From contig VXAU01000303.1 of NCBI GenBank assembly GCA_013399695.1, positions 520,107 to 584,106 of the forward strand: a stretch of DNA of 64,000 nt, in the 5' to 3' direction. The translations under genes and the position numbers were made by a program. The DNA is from Formicarius rufipectus. Lineage: Eukaryota > Chordata > Aves > Passeriformes > Formicariidae. Under the pieces are notes generated by a model. The model was given only the letters and a program-made list of their open reading frames with translations. It had not been told where the DNA came from and did no database searches. Below, one piece after another: positions 39,261 to 50,493 of this stretch. The first letter of the stretch is position 1; each line of letters opens with the position of its first letter.

Positions 39261-39909
39261 CATGGCACAACACAGATGTATCTCAAAGTTTTCTCTCAAT
39301 GTCAGAGATGCAGGTTCTGTCCTGGTGTGAGAACGCAGGTTGGCAGTCCCCAAGTGAGTGTGCCTTGGTCATGCCTTGGCTTCCCTCAGCAGAAGGTCCA
39401 TCTGAATCTTGTAGCAAAGGGTGTTCATAAATGATAGCGTGGTAACACGCTTCTTCACCCTGTGAGAATCCCTGGAACCAGAGGATTCCTCAGAGAAACT
39501 GAGGACACAACATCTTGATGTCACTCCACTGTCTGGCTCTCAGGTACCTGCTTGGAGAGCTCCCGGATGCACTTCAGAAGCTCAGGAGTGTTGATTCTAG
39601 TTGCCTGGCACTGCATCAGAGAACTCTGGCTCTGGCTGTCTGGTGATAAGCCTAAGTGGTAGATTTGGAAGGGGTCCCATTCTTTTTCACCTTCAGCAGC
39701 TTGCTTGGGAGTTGGCCACTGCAGGGCTGAGGCAGACAGATGGTTTGACATCCAGCACCAAGTGCTTCTCTGGCACTGCTCCACATCTTGTATCATTCTC
39801 AGCACAAAAGAACCTTGGAGTTTATTGAGCTTCTCTCCACTGTCGGCTTCACCACAGGCTCTGGGGTCAGTGCTCCTGTTATTGCAGCTCGTTTTATTTA
39901 GAGTCTTAC

Positions 39910-39982
39910 CTGAGAACATGGCTGCACTGCTCAGCTCCTGGGGACCTTCTGCATAGTGGTGGCTGGTCAGGTTTTGCTCCAT
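39910..39982 (-). CDS. Gene B first coding exon
   Basis: The ATG has A at -3 and G at +4. Twenty-four codons begin MEQNLTSHHYAEGPQELSS, then the exon ends at TCTCAG|GTAAGA, a consensus donor. The frame stays open past this donor for another 129 codons to 39521 and contains a second, weaker donor at 39548 (AAGCAG|GTACCT), so a longer exon is an alternative. There is no CpG island here; the 5' UTR may be spliced. Confidence 0.48.
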
Positions 39983-41282
39983 CTTAGCTCCTTATAAATG
40001 CCAGTGTTGGCGGTTCCCTTGTGTCACATCACCAAGGCTCAACGTTCAGTAATTTGCCACTTTCCCTTCAGGGAATCTGAGGCACCTGCACAGAACTGTC
40101 TAAACGAAGTTAAAGGTGCCTTGTGGATCTATATCAGTGGTCTCTGCAGTGAGCTGTACAAGACAATCTTTTTTTTACAGTTAATATTTTATTTTTTAAT
40201 ATTTTCTTATATTTTAATATTTAATATTTCTACAGTTAATTTTTTTTACATTTTAAATAGTGCTTATTTAATCCTTATTATTTGTAAATGTCTATTTTTG
40301 TGTATGTTCTACAAAGTACATAATGGATTAGTACATGGAGATAATTTACAGATAAATACACATACATTGGCATGCACGCTCAAAAACCTTTCTTACTTAG
40401 AGGAACTTGGAGACCGCTAATCTATTCAGAGAAGGATGATGGCCATGGCACAAAGATCTTCCACAGAATCCTAAGGACTGATACTAACCTTTGAAGAGGG
40501 AATATGACATAGAGTAATAAAAAACACTGGGTGATGCTGCTGGGAAGCACCCCGTGTTGTCATGTAGGTGCATGAATTCCTTAGCGCCCACTGGGGTGTA
40601 TTTTAGGCTTATGTAAATCCACAATTACTGTGTAATTAAATAATATGATCAAACCTCTTGCCTGGGGAGTTCCTGTCTCACTGGTGGGTCCAGCCTGGTT
40701 CCCTGTATCCATCTGCGCTCATGGAGCATCTGGGCATAGTTTGGACAGTGAGGCAACCATGAATCCTGGAACATCCATCCCCAGCAAAGAGATTAAATGC
40801 AACGGGTTCCACCCATGGGTTGGTGTCCTGGTTTCAGCAGTAGTTGGTACCTACAACCACAGTCTGACCATCCAGAACTTTAATTTGTATTTATTATGAC
40901 TTCGTGCACGTGGCCTGGAATTCAGCAGATGCATTTATAGTGCCACTGCCATAACTCTGCCTTCACAGGACGTGGAATGTGCCGAATAAGGAGTGGTGTC
41001 AGTTTTTACACTATCGGGTCTCTGACTGGCACCTGCCATCTGATCTGTCTCCAAGGCCAAGAACACAGCCAAGGTCTCAGCATGTTTCCGTGCACAGTGC
41101 AGTCAGTATGTACCTGTTGCCAGAGTTATGTTGCTGCCAAATTTCAAGTCATCGTTCCAAATTCAGATGTTAGAGCTTTCCTTACCTATGATAAGTCATT
41201 AAATATCACTCAATTACCCTTGCATTTAGCCTTTTTTTTTGAATTTGAGCTTACTTTACTGAAAGGTATCCTGTCTTGATTT

Positions 41283-41665
41283 GGAGATATTAAAAGATGA
41301 AGAATCCTCGTTCCTTTGATAGGGCAGGGGTTTTAATGTCTAATCATTCTCACTATAAAACTGCGCCTGATTTCTAATTTAAGCTGGTCTGGCTTCAGCT
41401 TTCAGCAATTGGTTCTTGTTATGCCTTTCTTGGCTGGATTAAAGAGCCCTTTAGGACCTGGTATTTTCTCCCTTTGAAGGTACTTATACATCGCAATCAA
41501 GCTATCTCTTGATCTTTTTAATAAACTAAACAGATTGAGCTCCTTAAGTCTCTCGTTCCAAGGCAGCTATTCCAATCCTCAAATAATTTTTATGACTCTG
41601 CACTGTCTCCGATTTTCCTGTGTCCTTTTAAAAATGTGGACACCAGAAACAAAGGCACTCAGGGA
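41283..41665 (-). mobile_element. Ancient CR1-like LINE fragment
   Basis: On the minus strand it reads as the old amniote CR1 3' region: a segment equivalent to LKELNLFSLLKR, then RDSLIAMYKYLQR near 41480-41520, then AATATCAG-type blocks. It is much more diverged than the other copies and lacks the young tail. It occupies the space between genes A and B. Confidence 0.7.
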
Positions 41666-42296
41666 ATTTATAGCCAACTGTTTGTCCCTTTTCCCAAAAT
41701 AAGATTCTCTTATTTCCATGCTATGGGTTCCCCAGTCTGTAGAAGACTTTTGCACTCCTAGGAACTATGACCACTGATGTAATTTGCTCCAGGTGAGCCA
41801 AAAGTGCTCATAAACAGGTAATCTAGCACCAAAAAAAATGGGTGGACCTTTGCTCTGAAAGGTGCAACTGTTCTTACATTTTTTTCCCCGCTTGTAGGAG
41901 CTATTTCAATTCATCATTTTGGAACCAGGACTTTGTGTGTTTTACATTCTAAAAGGAGAAGAACTTGAGCTGTTTGAGGTAGTCCAAAATCATTACAGAT
42001 TGTAACAGAGCCTCTTTGTTCTTGTAGAGGAAACTGAGGCTTCTGCTGCCCTCTGAAAGTGATCTCAGTGACCAAAGTGGTGTTTCAGTTCTAATTCTAG
42101 GAGATAACACAGGTGGATTGGCTAGACTGGAGAACAGAGTTCAGGAACCACTTACACTTCTCTAACGAGCTCAGGAAGCTGTCCTGGTTTGTACAGGGAA
42201 TGATGTTGCCTCTGAGGATTTTCTAAACCTGTCTAGTGCTGCTTCTAGGACTCCATTGTTACCTTGTTGGGGTTTTTTTCCTGCAATATATTTGTG

Positions 42297-42302
42297 TTTA
42301 TT
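42297..42302 (-). terminator. Candidate poly(A) signal, gene A
   Basis: AATAAA on the minus strand, about 460 bases after gene A's stop and before the old CR1 fragment. Confidence 0.28.
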
Positions 42303-42757
42303 AAAGGAGTAGTGGATGACCATTCCCCTCTCCAGTAAAAAGGAAATTTTCCAGATGTTGCCTTGGTGAATCTATTTCTCTTGAAACCCATTAATCCCAT
42401 TTTGGTCCCCTTTCGGATCCTGTCCCTGTTATTAATTATAGCTATCTTCTGCTGACTATAAGCAAACAGGCAGCCAGATTTGGGGTACCATGTGTTGACA
42501 ATATTAGGCATTTTTTTTGTTGCACCAACTGGCCTCTGAGATATTTATCTTTGCAATTTATCTGCCGGGTAGGCAACAGCTATTCCCTGATTTTAAGACA
42601 GGGAGGAGAAGCTGCAGTATGGGAAGCTTCAGTAGGTCAGGGCTTGAACTCAGATCTTCTAAATCTGGGGTAATTGTGCCTCCTCTCTGTTCCATCTTTA
42701 AAAAATAAAGCACACGCGTTAGTTCTGAGGCTGGCTTTCATCTGCACCGTTCTGCCT

Positions 42758-42846
42758 TCAGAAATCCTCACTTCTCGCCGCACTGCGGTTGCCCTCCAAG
42801 AATTGCACAAAGGTTGTCAGTCGCTTCGGCTTGCCATCATCAAACA
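42758..42846 (-). CDS. Gene A terminal coding exon
   Basis: The acceptor is a C/T-rich tract ending in TTTCCCCTCAG. The exon opens with TG, which completes a Val codon with the single G left by the 50458-50266 exon, then runs 28 codons to TGA at 42760-42758. The encoded tail begins FDDGKPKRLTTFVQF and ends SEDF. Possible poly(A) signals lie several hundred bases further on. The 7.4-kb intron before it holds a CpG island and the assembly gap, so one missing exon between them cannot be excluded. Confidence 0.6.
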
Positions 42847-43254
42847 CTGAGGGGAAATAGGAACAATTACAAGTTTAATATTAAAAGAAGCAATTTCATT
42901 TCCTTTCGGGAGTCAGTGTCATTCTTTTAATGCTACCTGAAGAAGCAAAATCCCTCGTGCCTGGTGAACAGGGTGCGCTTACGCTGACTCGGATCTCAGC
43001 CCCAGTGGGCGGTCGGGGAGAGGGGACACCGGTGCCGCCGGCGGGCCCTGCCGGGGCCCCGGCTGTGGTTGCGTGAGGCGCTGTGTTATTTTTAATTCAC
43101 CTGCCCAACCGGGCGTTGTTTTTCAAGTAAACTGCAGGAGGGCAAAGAAGAGCTGCTAAAGGCCGCGGACTGCGCAGGGATCGGTGCCGGCCCGGCTCGG
43201 GCCGCGGCCGCGCCCCCCGCGCCGCGCCCGCCCCTGCCCGGCCCGGGCGCTCCG

Positions 43255-43430
43255 NNNNNNNNNNNNNNNNNNNNNNNNNNNNNNNNNNNNNNNNNNNNNN
43301 NNNNNNNNNNNNNNNNNNNNNNNNNNNNNNNNNNNNNNNNNNNNNNNNNNNNNNNNNNNNNNNNNNNNNNNNNNNNNNNNNNNNNNNNNNNNNNNNNNNN
43401 NNNNNNNNNNNNNNNNNNNNNNNNNNNNNN
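43255..43430. other. Assembly gap (176 N)
   Basis: A run of N between very GC-rich flanks: GGCCCGGGCGCTCCG on the left and a CCCTG repeat on the right. Such gaps often mark GC-rich or tandemly repeated sequence that short reads missed. Frames drawn across it are meaningless. Confidence 0.99.
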
Positions 43431-43588
43431 GTCCTGCCCTGCCCTGCCCTGCCGGTGTGCCGCCCCTCTCTGCCCTGCCCTCCCCGGCCCTGCCCTGCCC
43501 GGGGTCTCACCGTGGCCGTGCTAGTGCCCTGTGGGCGCAGCCACAGCGGTGCATGTGGTGGCACTGGGGCATGGACAGGCACAGGTCA

Positions 43589-43655
43589 GGGACGGGGAAA
43601 GGGACAGGACAGGGAGAGGGGCACGAGCAGGGTCAGGGCAGGGACGGGGACAGGG
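43589..43655 (+). other. G-quadruplex-forming run
   Basis: From 43630 five G-runs of three or four are separated by loops of 3, 2, 2 and 3 bases. Another cluster lies at 43589-43621, with one 8-base loop. It matches the canonical G3+N1-7 pattern, in the CpG island beside the gap. Confidence 0.6.
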
Positions 43656-44373
43656 CCAAGGGCAGGTGCCCGTGGCTGCCGCTCTGGGGGTGTCAAGGGT
43701 GGTGGGGTCGGCCGGCGGAGGTGCCACCTCAGGCCTGCTGGTGCCACCTGAGGAGCCCTCGGAGGGGCCGGGGGTGCCGTGGCTGACAGAACCAGCACCT
43801 CAAACACCTGGCTGGGATCTCTGTGGACAGGGCAGCAGCTCCCCAGGATGAGCTGCAAGCAGAGGCCACCGAGGCCCTACATCAGATGAGGCTCCACAAG
43901 GTATAAAGGGTAGTTCTGTGCTGTGGCATTTCAGGTGACCCCTCCACCCTCACCCGTCACCTTCCAGAGCTCCCAGCCGGGATGTGGCCCAAGCTCCCAG
44001 TCTGGACTGGAGGGGAATGTCCCTTCCTGGTGCCGCAGCATATGAGGAGGCTGCTGGCCACTGCAGGGGAGAAAAAACCTGCAAGGAATAAAAACCTTCT
44101 ACAAATTGGGAAAAGCATTCTGCTTTGACAGGATAAAAATAAAACCTGGAATAGGAAGGGAAAGGCATGAAAGAGTTAGTGACAAAATATCATATACAGC
44201 TGGGGAGATGATGGGTTTATTGGTATTGCAGGGGGGGAGGGAGAAGCTGAGAGGCAGTGAAAACACAATTTGGCCTAAAATTGAATTTCTCTGATAAGGA
44301 ATTTCAGAAGCGGCTGCCTCATTCACTGTGCGGCTAAATAATCATATGCGCTTTAATAATCTTTATTTTACAG

Positions 44374-44487
44374 GAGTACGTTGCCAGGGCAACAGAGTGT
44401 AAGCAGGAGCACAGCACCTTGCAGATCACAAAGGCAAAGCTGCAGAAAGAAATTTCAGCGAGTTTCTCTCTCCCTTTTGCAATGTAA
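44374..44487 (+). CDS. Plus-strand open segment over the X-box
   Basis: After CTTTATTTTACAG the plus strand is open for 37 codons to TAA and reads like a helical peptide (ATECKQEHSTLQITKAKLQK). It could be a terminal exon, but the X-box palindrome and the opposite-strand host gene make regulatory DNA at least as likely. Confidence 0.22.
   Translation, partial: EYVARATECKQEHSTLQITKAKLQKEISASFSLPFAM
44380..44393. promoter_or_regulatory. RFX X-box (GTTGCCAGGGCAAC)
   Basis: One mismatch from the ideal palindromic X-box. It lies in a conserved-looking block inside the last intron of gene A, about 0.5-1.4 kb upstream (minus direction) of the CpG island and 4.4 kb upstream of gene B's ATG. It could serve an alternative promoter in the island, or be an intronic RFX enhancer. 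It also overlaps an open frame on the plus strand. Confidence 0.55.
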
Positions 44488-45031
44488 TGACGACTTATTT
44501 TTCATGCACTGATTTAATAATCTTATTGAAAGATCCTTTCCCTGTTTCTCTTATTCTTGTCTGTCTGGGCACAGACAATGGCAAAAACCTGGAATTGTCA
44601 AGCCCACTGGGCTCAGCAAACTAACAGATGTAATATGTTTAGCATTTTTATGTAATTACTTTTTATTGCTATTTTAGCCCTAGTTCTATTCCTCCCCTGT
44701 TAGATGCTGCTTCCCTTCCATTCCGGCCCAATCAGGGTATGGAGAAGGGCTGGGGGAGAGTTGGTAATTGACGGCATTAATCGGGAATTATTAGTGGAAT
44801 GTGTTTTCAGAGGTGGGGGTTGGGTGAAGAAAGAGACCTTTTAGGAAGGGTGAATTGAATTATGGGTGATGCAATAATGAAGCCTCTGGGCTGTGAGCTG
44901 CAGAGGACACTCATCCTCACAGAGCTCTGAGTGTTATTTATCATGGGCTCTGCTCTGTGGGTGAAAAACAGTGCATTGCCCTACTGACATCCTCCGGGTG
45001 GGGGAGGTCTCAACTAGCTGGGCTGAAAATG

Positions 45032-45061
45032 AAAAAAAAAAAAAACAAAACCAAACCAAAC
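45032..45061. repeat. A-rich tract
   Basis: A15 then CAAAACCAAACC units, inside the last intron of gene A. Confidence 0.85.
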
Positions 45062-45069
45062 TGATTTGG

Positions 45070-48000
45070 GTTGATTAAAAATGGAAACTTCTGGAGATCA
45101 TCGAAGTTGGTTATACAGGGAGCAGGAGCACTGCTACCAGACCAGGACAGGGTGCAATTTGTGACCAGTCTGTCTCTTGTAAACATTTTGCCTCTTATTC
45201 TTTCCCAAGGGCCAGGGCTGGGGAAGGAAGCGTGGGAAAAGCAATCATTGCAGGCTGCAGAACGTGAGGTGGGGGAAGGCTCTGTGAGGTGAGGTACAAA
45301 CCCTGGGTTGTCTCATTGCAACTGAAGAATTCCAAGAAGTTAGGAAAAAAGGCTGTCACTCCGAGCTCAGCTGTGCTGGGGCACTGCACGTGGCAAGTCT
45401 TGAGCTGACACCAGGAAGCAGCAATGTGTGTGGGTTTGGAGAGCTGACAGGGCAAGACTGAGGGCGAGGACATGGGGTTGGGGCTTTGCAGCCCCAGCTG
45501 AGAATGTCACAGTTTTGTGGTGTGAATTCAGGCTCACTGATGTTACTGACATGGAACCTTGCTTTAGGGTGCCATTTCTTTAAAGGACAGCACAAAGATT
45601 TACATGTTCTGCATTTTTGTGACATAATTGCATTGAAATAATATGTAATAGTGTATATAAAATAAGATTTTTATATATGTAAATAATACATAAAAGCCAA
45701 GCAGCATTCCCCCTACAGGATTACCTTGTGCCAAACGTTACTGTTAGCATCCCCTAAGACATTTTGAATGTGGCATGTTCCTTGAACCAGGGTTTCACAG
45801 AGCAGCAAAAACTTCTTTGAGGCACATTGCAGAAATGGCTGGGAGCTGACTGTATTCAAGAGTGGAAGATGGTTCTGCAGAGAGTGACAGGGACCAAACC
45901 CTTGGAACAGGTGTGGGGACAATTGCCTGCAAGAGAGGAGAAACTTTGACACCTGGGCATGAGGCACGTAACTCATGGATTTCATGTGTCTCCAGGTTCA
46001 GAATATTTCCAGTTCTATGGAAGTATTAATAACAATATGGTGCTTGGAGTCTCATTTTCACTAATGTCTTATCATTGCACAGACAAAAAACAGAGTTCTG
46101 AGGCCCAGTTAAAATTCCGTTGTTTTAAAATCCAGATACGCACGTACACATCAAAGTTCAGGGAGTGAAGAGCAGCCTGGTTGCAGGGACAAGGGCAAGT
46201 GGCTCTGTTCAGAGCGAGTGGAGCAATTAACAGTGTGTTGATATGTTCAGTTTATTAACATTTGTCTATATACCAAGTGTAAGGACATTGTACTGTCACT
46301 AACAACTTCAGCTTGGTTTTTACAATATTTGCAGTGCTACTCCTAAACAGCATGGGGCCAAATAATGCTCTGGTATGAAAATGACTGAGTAAAAGATTCT
46401 GCCATAGAGTAATGTACATTAAATAGATATAGTATAGAATGCTATAATATACCTTCTATAAAACATTATCTATGTAAATATACCTATAATTACTCATTTG
46501 TAGTTTCAAATGTATGTGTAGATTAAGTAGTTTAGGAACAAGGACAATATTTTAAGGTAATAAAAAGAAAAAAAATAACTTTTTTCTGAGCAAACATATC
46601 CCAAGTTTCACCTTTCTGCTATGAACCAAGAGAACTGGCAGTGATATAACTACTGCTAAACATTTTATCTGGTAAGAAAACTCAGTGACAGCAGCGCCTG
46701 GTGATGAACTACCCTGTTGTTCCTAATCTGGAGACATGCAGGACTTTCTACAGGTCATTTTTTTAATTGTCTCTTTTTTCTTCATGGCCAAATATTAACT
46801 AGGCCATATTTTCCTTATTAAAAAAAAGGCTTCTCATAAAGCAGAAAAGGCATGATTATTTAAAAAAAAAAAAAAGTTTTTATTGACTGGTGTTGCTTTG
46901 GCACAGTGTTTTAGGAAAGATCGCCTTTTCCCATGACTTCAGAGAGTTGGCGGCAAGGTCAAGGTCACACTGATCCGAGAAAAGTCAAATAGCTTCTGGA
47001 AATCCCAAATCAGACTGACAAGATCTCACTGTCATTCCATGCTCCTTTCACTGATGCTTGGAATTATTTTTATTATTTGGTATTGGCTGGTTTCTGTGAA
47101 ATCCAGCAGCTTTTTCCTCTAAGCTCTAGCCAAGGAAATCTCCACTGTTTTTGTCATCTGTGCAGAACCTCATTTCACAAAAAATCTGCACATTGATTCA
47201 AATAAAATATGTAGATATAGAATCTTCTGAAAGGAGTCTTCTGTGGAGCCTGTAGGAAGGCAGCTGACTGCAACCAGACTGGGCCACAGAAAGAACCCTG
47301 GGACAAAGTGCACTGCCAACTTCCAGATACTGGACAATATTTTTATATTTTGTTGGCTTAGGAGACTGCGTTTTTGATTCCTTAAAGAAATTCTGGATGA
47401 GAAGCTATTTGCTGGAGCTTCCTGTACAATTTTTTTTCTGTTTTAATCATAATACATTTTAAAATGCAGAAAGACAAAAGGATTATTATCTCTTCTTTGT
47501 AAGACCTGACGGGGAAGCACAAGTTGAAGCAAGGTAGAAGAACCTGTATCTGCTGCAGGGGGAAGCAGGGTTATTACCACCGCAATATTGAAAGGTTTGT
47601 CTTTGTATGGATTTTCCTATTCTTCTTAGCAATGGTGGGATAAAAATTTTGGTAAGAAATTGAAGTCCAGCAGCTTAAATACCCACATATTTCTAGCACA
47701 AAATCTGGGCAATTTGCTTTCTCCTTGCTGCTAGTTTTATCCTGCTGTCTTCTGAAATGGAAACTCTTCTGACCCTGTAACCCCTGTGTTACTTGGAATA
47801 AAACTCTTTTTAATTGTGTTTTGGAGCAGCATGCAGGGAGCTCCAACACTACTAATCAGCTTTGCTGGTCTGGGTCTGTATCGCCAGGATTCATGTTGGC
47901 AGAATAACTTGATATAATTGCGGCTCTGCATCATTGATTTAATGCTGCAGAACTTTAAAGGTGCAGGTCTCCATTTCTGTCTCTGTGTTACTACAGTGTG

Positions 48001-50260
48001 AGAGCAGTTCCTGGGCTCTCCTGGCTATCTGGGACCTTGCAAGAGGACTCAAGAAAGCCTTGCTGCTCTTTGGAGTTCCTGGACGGGATCCCTCATGGAC
48101 TGAGGGAGTGACTGCCAGCTGGGTAGGGCTTGGTGGGCACAGCATTAACACAGTGACACAGGTTGTGGAAGAGAACTGTTTGTTTGCAATGTATCATGTA
48201 GAAATGCAGGTCAGCTTTAGTGCCTGGCACCTTTTCACATAATTAAAAATAAAAAAACCCCAAAACTCTTCTAGCTAGAATCTGAGTTTTGTACTGGCCA
48301 GAATCAAGTCTGGATGGATGTAAAGCAGACCCCTCATAAAGCTATTTGAGGGCATCTATTGCATTGGTTTGAAGAACTGAACACCTGCCTTACAGTACTA
48401 CACCGTCAGCACTGGATAATACTGAAGTATCCTCCATGACATTAGGAAGGAGGAAATGGATCAATGTAAATTCCTACCCTGCAGAAGCTCTCCCTTGGGG
48501 AGACCCTCACTCATTTTACCCCCGTTCCTTACACTGTTTGCCTTCTTGCCTTCCTCAGAAAATGCAAACTCTGCTTCAGGTTTTTATATTTTGGTATAAG
48601 TGTTTTCAGTACCGAGTCTTGCCCCAGCCATACCCTGTCCTAATTTGTTCATAGCCCTGCTAATAGGCCTCTGTTTGGCCTTCAGGATTCCAGGATTAGG
48701 AATGTCACTTAACCCTCCCAGCTCCCTGATCCCGTTTGATCAGGAATGGTGATGCAGTAAGTGCCTTGGACAAATGAGTGTACTGAGAACACTCCCAATT
48801 GCCCTGTAATAAACCTGCCATCCTCTCTGAAAGGCATGATGAGGATAGAGAGGGCAACAATGATTGGAAGGTCAACAAGTTTGAGCACTGACAGAATAAA
48901 AAAGAAAATTATACTGCTGAGGCCATGATGCTGAGACTGCCCTGTATCTAATTCCTGGCATGGCTGGAGCCTAGATGTGTCAGCACAAGTGCCCCACCGC
49001 TGTGGTCCCAGGGGAGAGGATGGAGGGTCCCAGCATCCCTTCAGCCTCTGCAGGGCTGAGAACTCACAGGCTCAAGTGCTGGAGGTCAGTCATGGAAAGA
49101 GATCATGCAAAGAATTCACCAAGTGTCACAGTTCAAGGCACAGTGGGAGAAGGAGCCATTGCCATTTCCAGCCTCCGACCTCCTTGCCCAGGCCAAACAC
49201 ACCTTATGTGGCTCCCGTCAGTCCTGGTGGTAGGGTACACCTGGCTCTTGCTGGGCTTGAGTCAGAATTTGGCTCTTAAGAAGGTGCAAGGATAAACTTT
49301 TTTCAGTGTGCTCTCAGCGAGGTAGGAAGATGAAAACATTTTGCAACTGATGTTTTCTGTCATCTTGTCCATTTGTTCCGAAAGGGACAGTCTGGCAGAG
49401 CTGCCTCCGGGCCTCATCCCACTGACCCAGAGCTGGGAGAACGATCTGTGAGAAGAAGCCAGCTAGTGCAAGTCCTGTTTGATTTCCTTTGCCTAAACCT
49501 TTTGATTGCTGGGGTAAAAAACCCCAAACTTTGGGCAGTTTTTGTTATCCTACAGTTCTGCTGACCCTATGCTCTTTTAAGTTATGAGAATTTTAAAAAG
49601 CCACTTACCTTTTGAATTTGAGACCATTCAGATTCTGATACTTTTAGTTGTGGGATTGTTTGGGGGTTTTTTCTGTTGTAAACCAACTAATCAATCCCTA
49701 TGCTCACACAATAGTCCTGTGTTTCCTGTCTGTTTCCAAGACCCAAAGTCCAAACAAAAACTGCTGGTCCTGAGATGCTGTATAGCAAACAGCTACAGGG
49801 GCTTTGAAGGATTTAATTAATGCCATTAAACCTATGGGCTTTTTTTTTATTATTATAATTAATTTTTTTTACACAGGCAGATCATTTAAAAGCTTGATCT
49901 GTTTTATTACCAGAAAACAGGCACAAAACACTATAATAATCTCTAAATGTGAAGTGTTTGCCCAAATGAGTTTCAGACAACCTGCTGGACAAACTATACT
50001 TTGGGATGTTTCATGGGGGAAATAGTTCCTGCAGAGAAAAGTTTGGCGTGATCAGAGGTTCTCCAGCAGGAACTGGGGAAACCTCTGCAAGGATGGGTCA
50101 GGTAGAGCTTAGACCTGGTGCACTTGTAGCCTTTTTCAGCTGGAAGGGAGCACATCCACACTTCCATTTGTACGTGCAGAGACCGATTTGCTTCTGTAGA
50201 CAAATATCCAAATCTGGGCAACTGTAACAGAGAAATGTGATTCTTTGTTATGGTTATGTT
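45070..50260. other. Gene A last intron, remainder
   Basis: Unique AT-rich sequence, with very AT-rich patches at 45610-45695 and 46370-46600. No exon with two good splice sites and correct phase was found. Confidence 0.45.
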
Positions 50261-50265
50261 CTTAC

Positions 50266-50458
50266 CACAAAAGTGATAATCCAGGATGTCATTTTCTGAC
50301 CATGACTGAAACCATGTTCCTGTGGCATGGATCTTAAGAAATCTTTTCTGAATCATTTTCATTCTAGTGTGTCCTGCAAACCTTGCTGACACCTCCTTAA
50401 ATGTGTCCACAGATAACTCCTTGTTCCTTGTCAGATGATTCCGCCCACAGGGAAATCT
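50266..50458 (-). CDS. Gene A internal exon (193 nt)
   Basis: The longest internal exon: 64 codons in a single open frame plus one base, ending at a strong donor, TTTTGTG|GTAAGAAC. The acceptor follows TTCTATCCTGCCCTAAAAG. A second AG two bases on would break phase with the exon before it. The peptide starts RFPCGRN and contains FKEVSARFAGHTRMKMIQKR followed by a Trp-containing segment. A CR1 copy in sense orientation ends only about 35 bases upstream of the acceptor. Composition is that of an ordinary soluble protein; no catalytic motif is visible. Confidence 0.72.
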
Positions 50459-50493
50459 CTTTTAGGGCAGGATAGAAGCAACCATGTTCTGAA

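Larger units (their letters stand above)
20510..39982 (-). other. Gene B, unrecognised split gene, 289 aa model
   Basis: Eight minus-strand exons join in frame from an ATG in strong context to a TGA: 39982-39910, 36398-36348, 27283-27190, 24992-24943, 24286-24186, 23536-23523, 22522-22400 and 20873-20510. Lengths 73, 51, 94, 50, 101, 14, 123 and 364 sum to 870 nt, exactly 290 codons. The 3' half is best supported; the 27.2-kb and 36.3-kb exons are the weakest. The product is soluble: a His/Gln/Asn-containing N-terminal half, a Ser/Thr/Pro-rich region (about 170-230), an acidic patch (about 244-249) and a short helical C-terminus. No signal peptide, membrane segment or known domain is seen. 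Family not recognised. Confidence 0.5.
39990..42755. other. Intergenic space between genes A and B
   Basis: Very T-rich at 40160-40310, then unique sequence and the ancient CR1. It should include gene A's 3' UTR (right) and gene B's 5' flank (left). Confidence 0.5.
42960..43900. promoter_or_regulatory. CpG island interrupted by the assembly gap
   Basis: GC-rich, CpG-dense sequence flanks the gap on both sides, with pentanucleotide CCCTG repeats directly after it. It lies in the last intron of gene A and 3 kb upstream of gene B's first coding exon. A promoter here, with a 5' UTR exon hidden by the gap and spliced to 39982, would explain why gene B has no CpG island of its own. I found no in-phase coding donor in the sequenced part (stops intervene). 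Confidence 0.45.
44275..44560. promoter_or_regulatory. Candidate conserved block containing the X-box
   Basis: Complex repeat-free sequence with CTAAATAATCATATGCGC, repeated TTTAATAATCTT(A/T)TT motifs on both sides (44350-44369 and 44512-44529), and the X-box between them. In gene A's last intron. Confidence 0.42.

Noticed and set aside
39521..39982. 153-aa single-exon gene
   Set aside because: The frame is open, but a consensus donor at 39910 joins in phase to downstream exons. Kept only as an alternative longer first exon.
39990..40000. TATA-like TTTATAAGG before gene B's ATG
   Set aside because: Only about 12 bases from the ATG, too close to place a start site between them.
43097..43786. 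ORFs of 161 and 200 aa across the gap
   Set aside because: They run through N bases and GC repeats.
47939..48151. 70-aa minus-strand ORF with protein-like Ser/Arg sequence
   Set aside because: No usable donor, and genes A and B join in phase without it.
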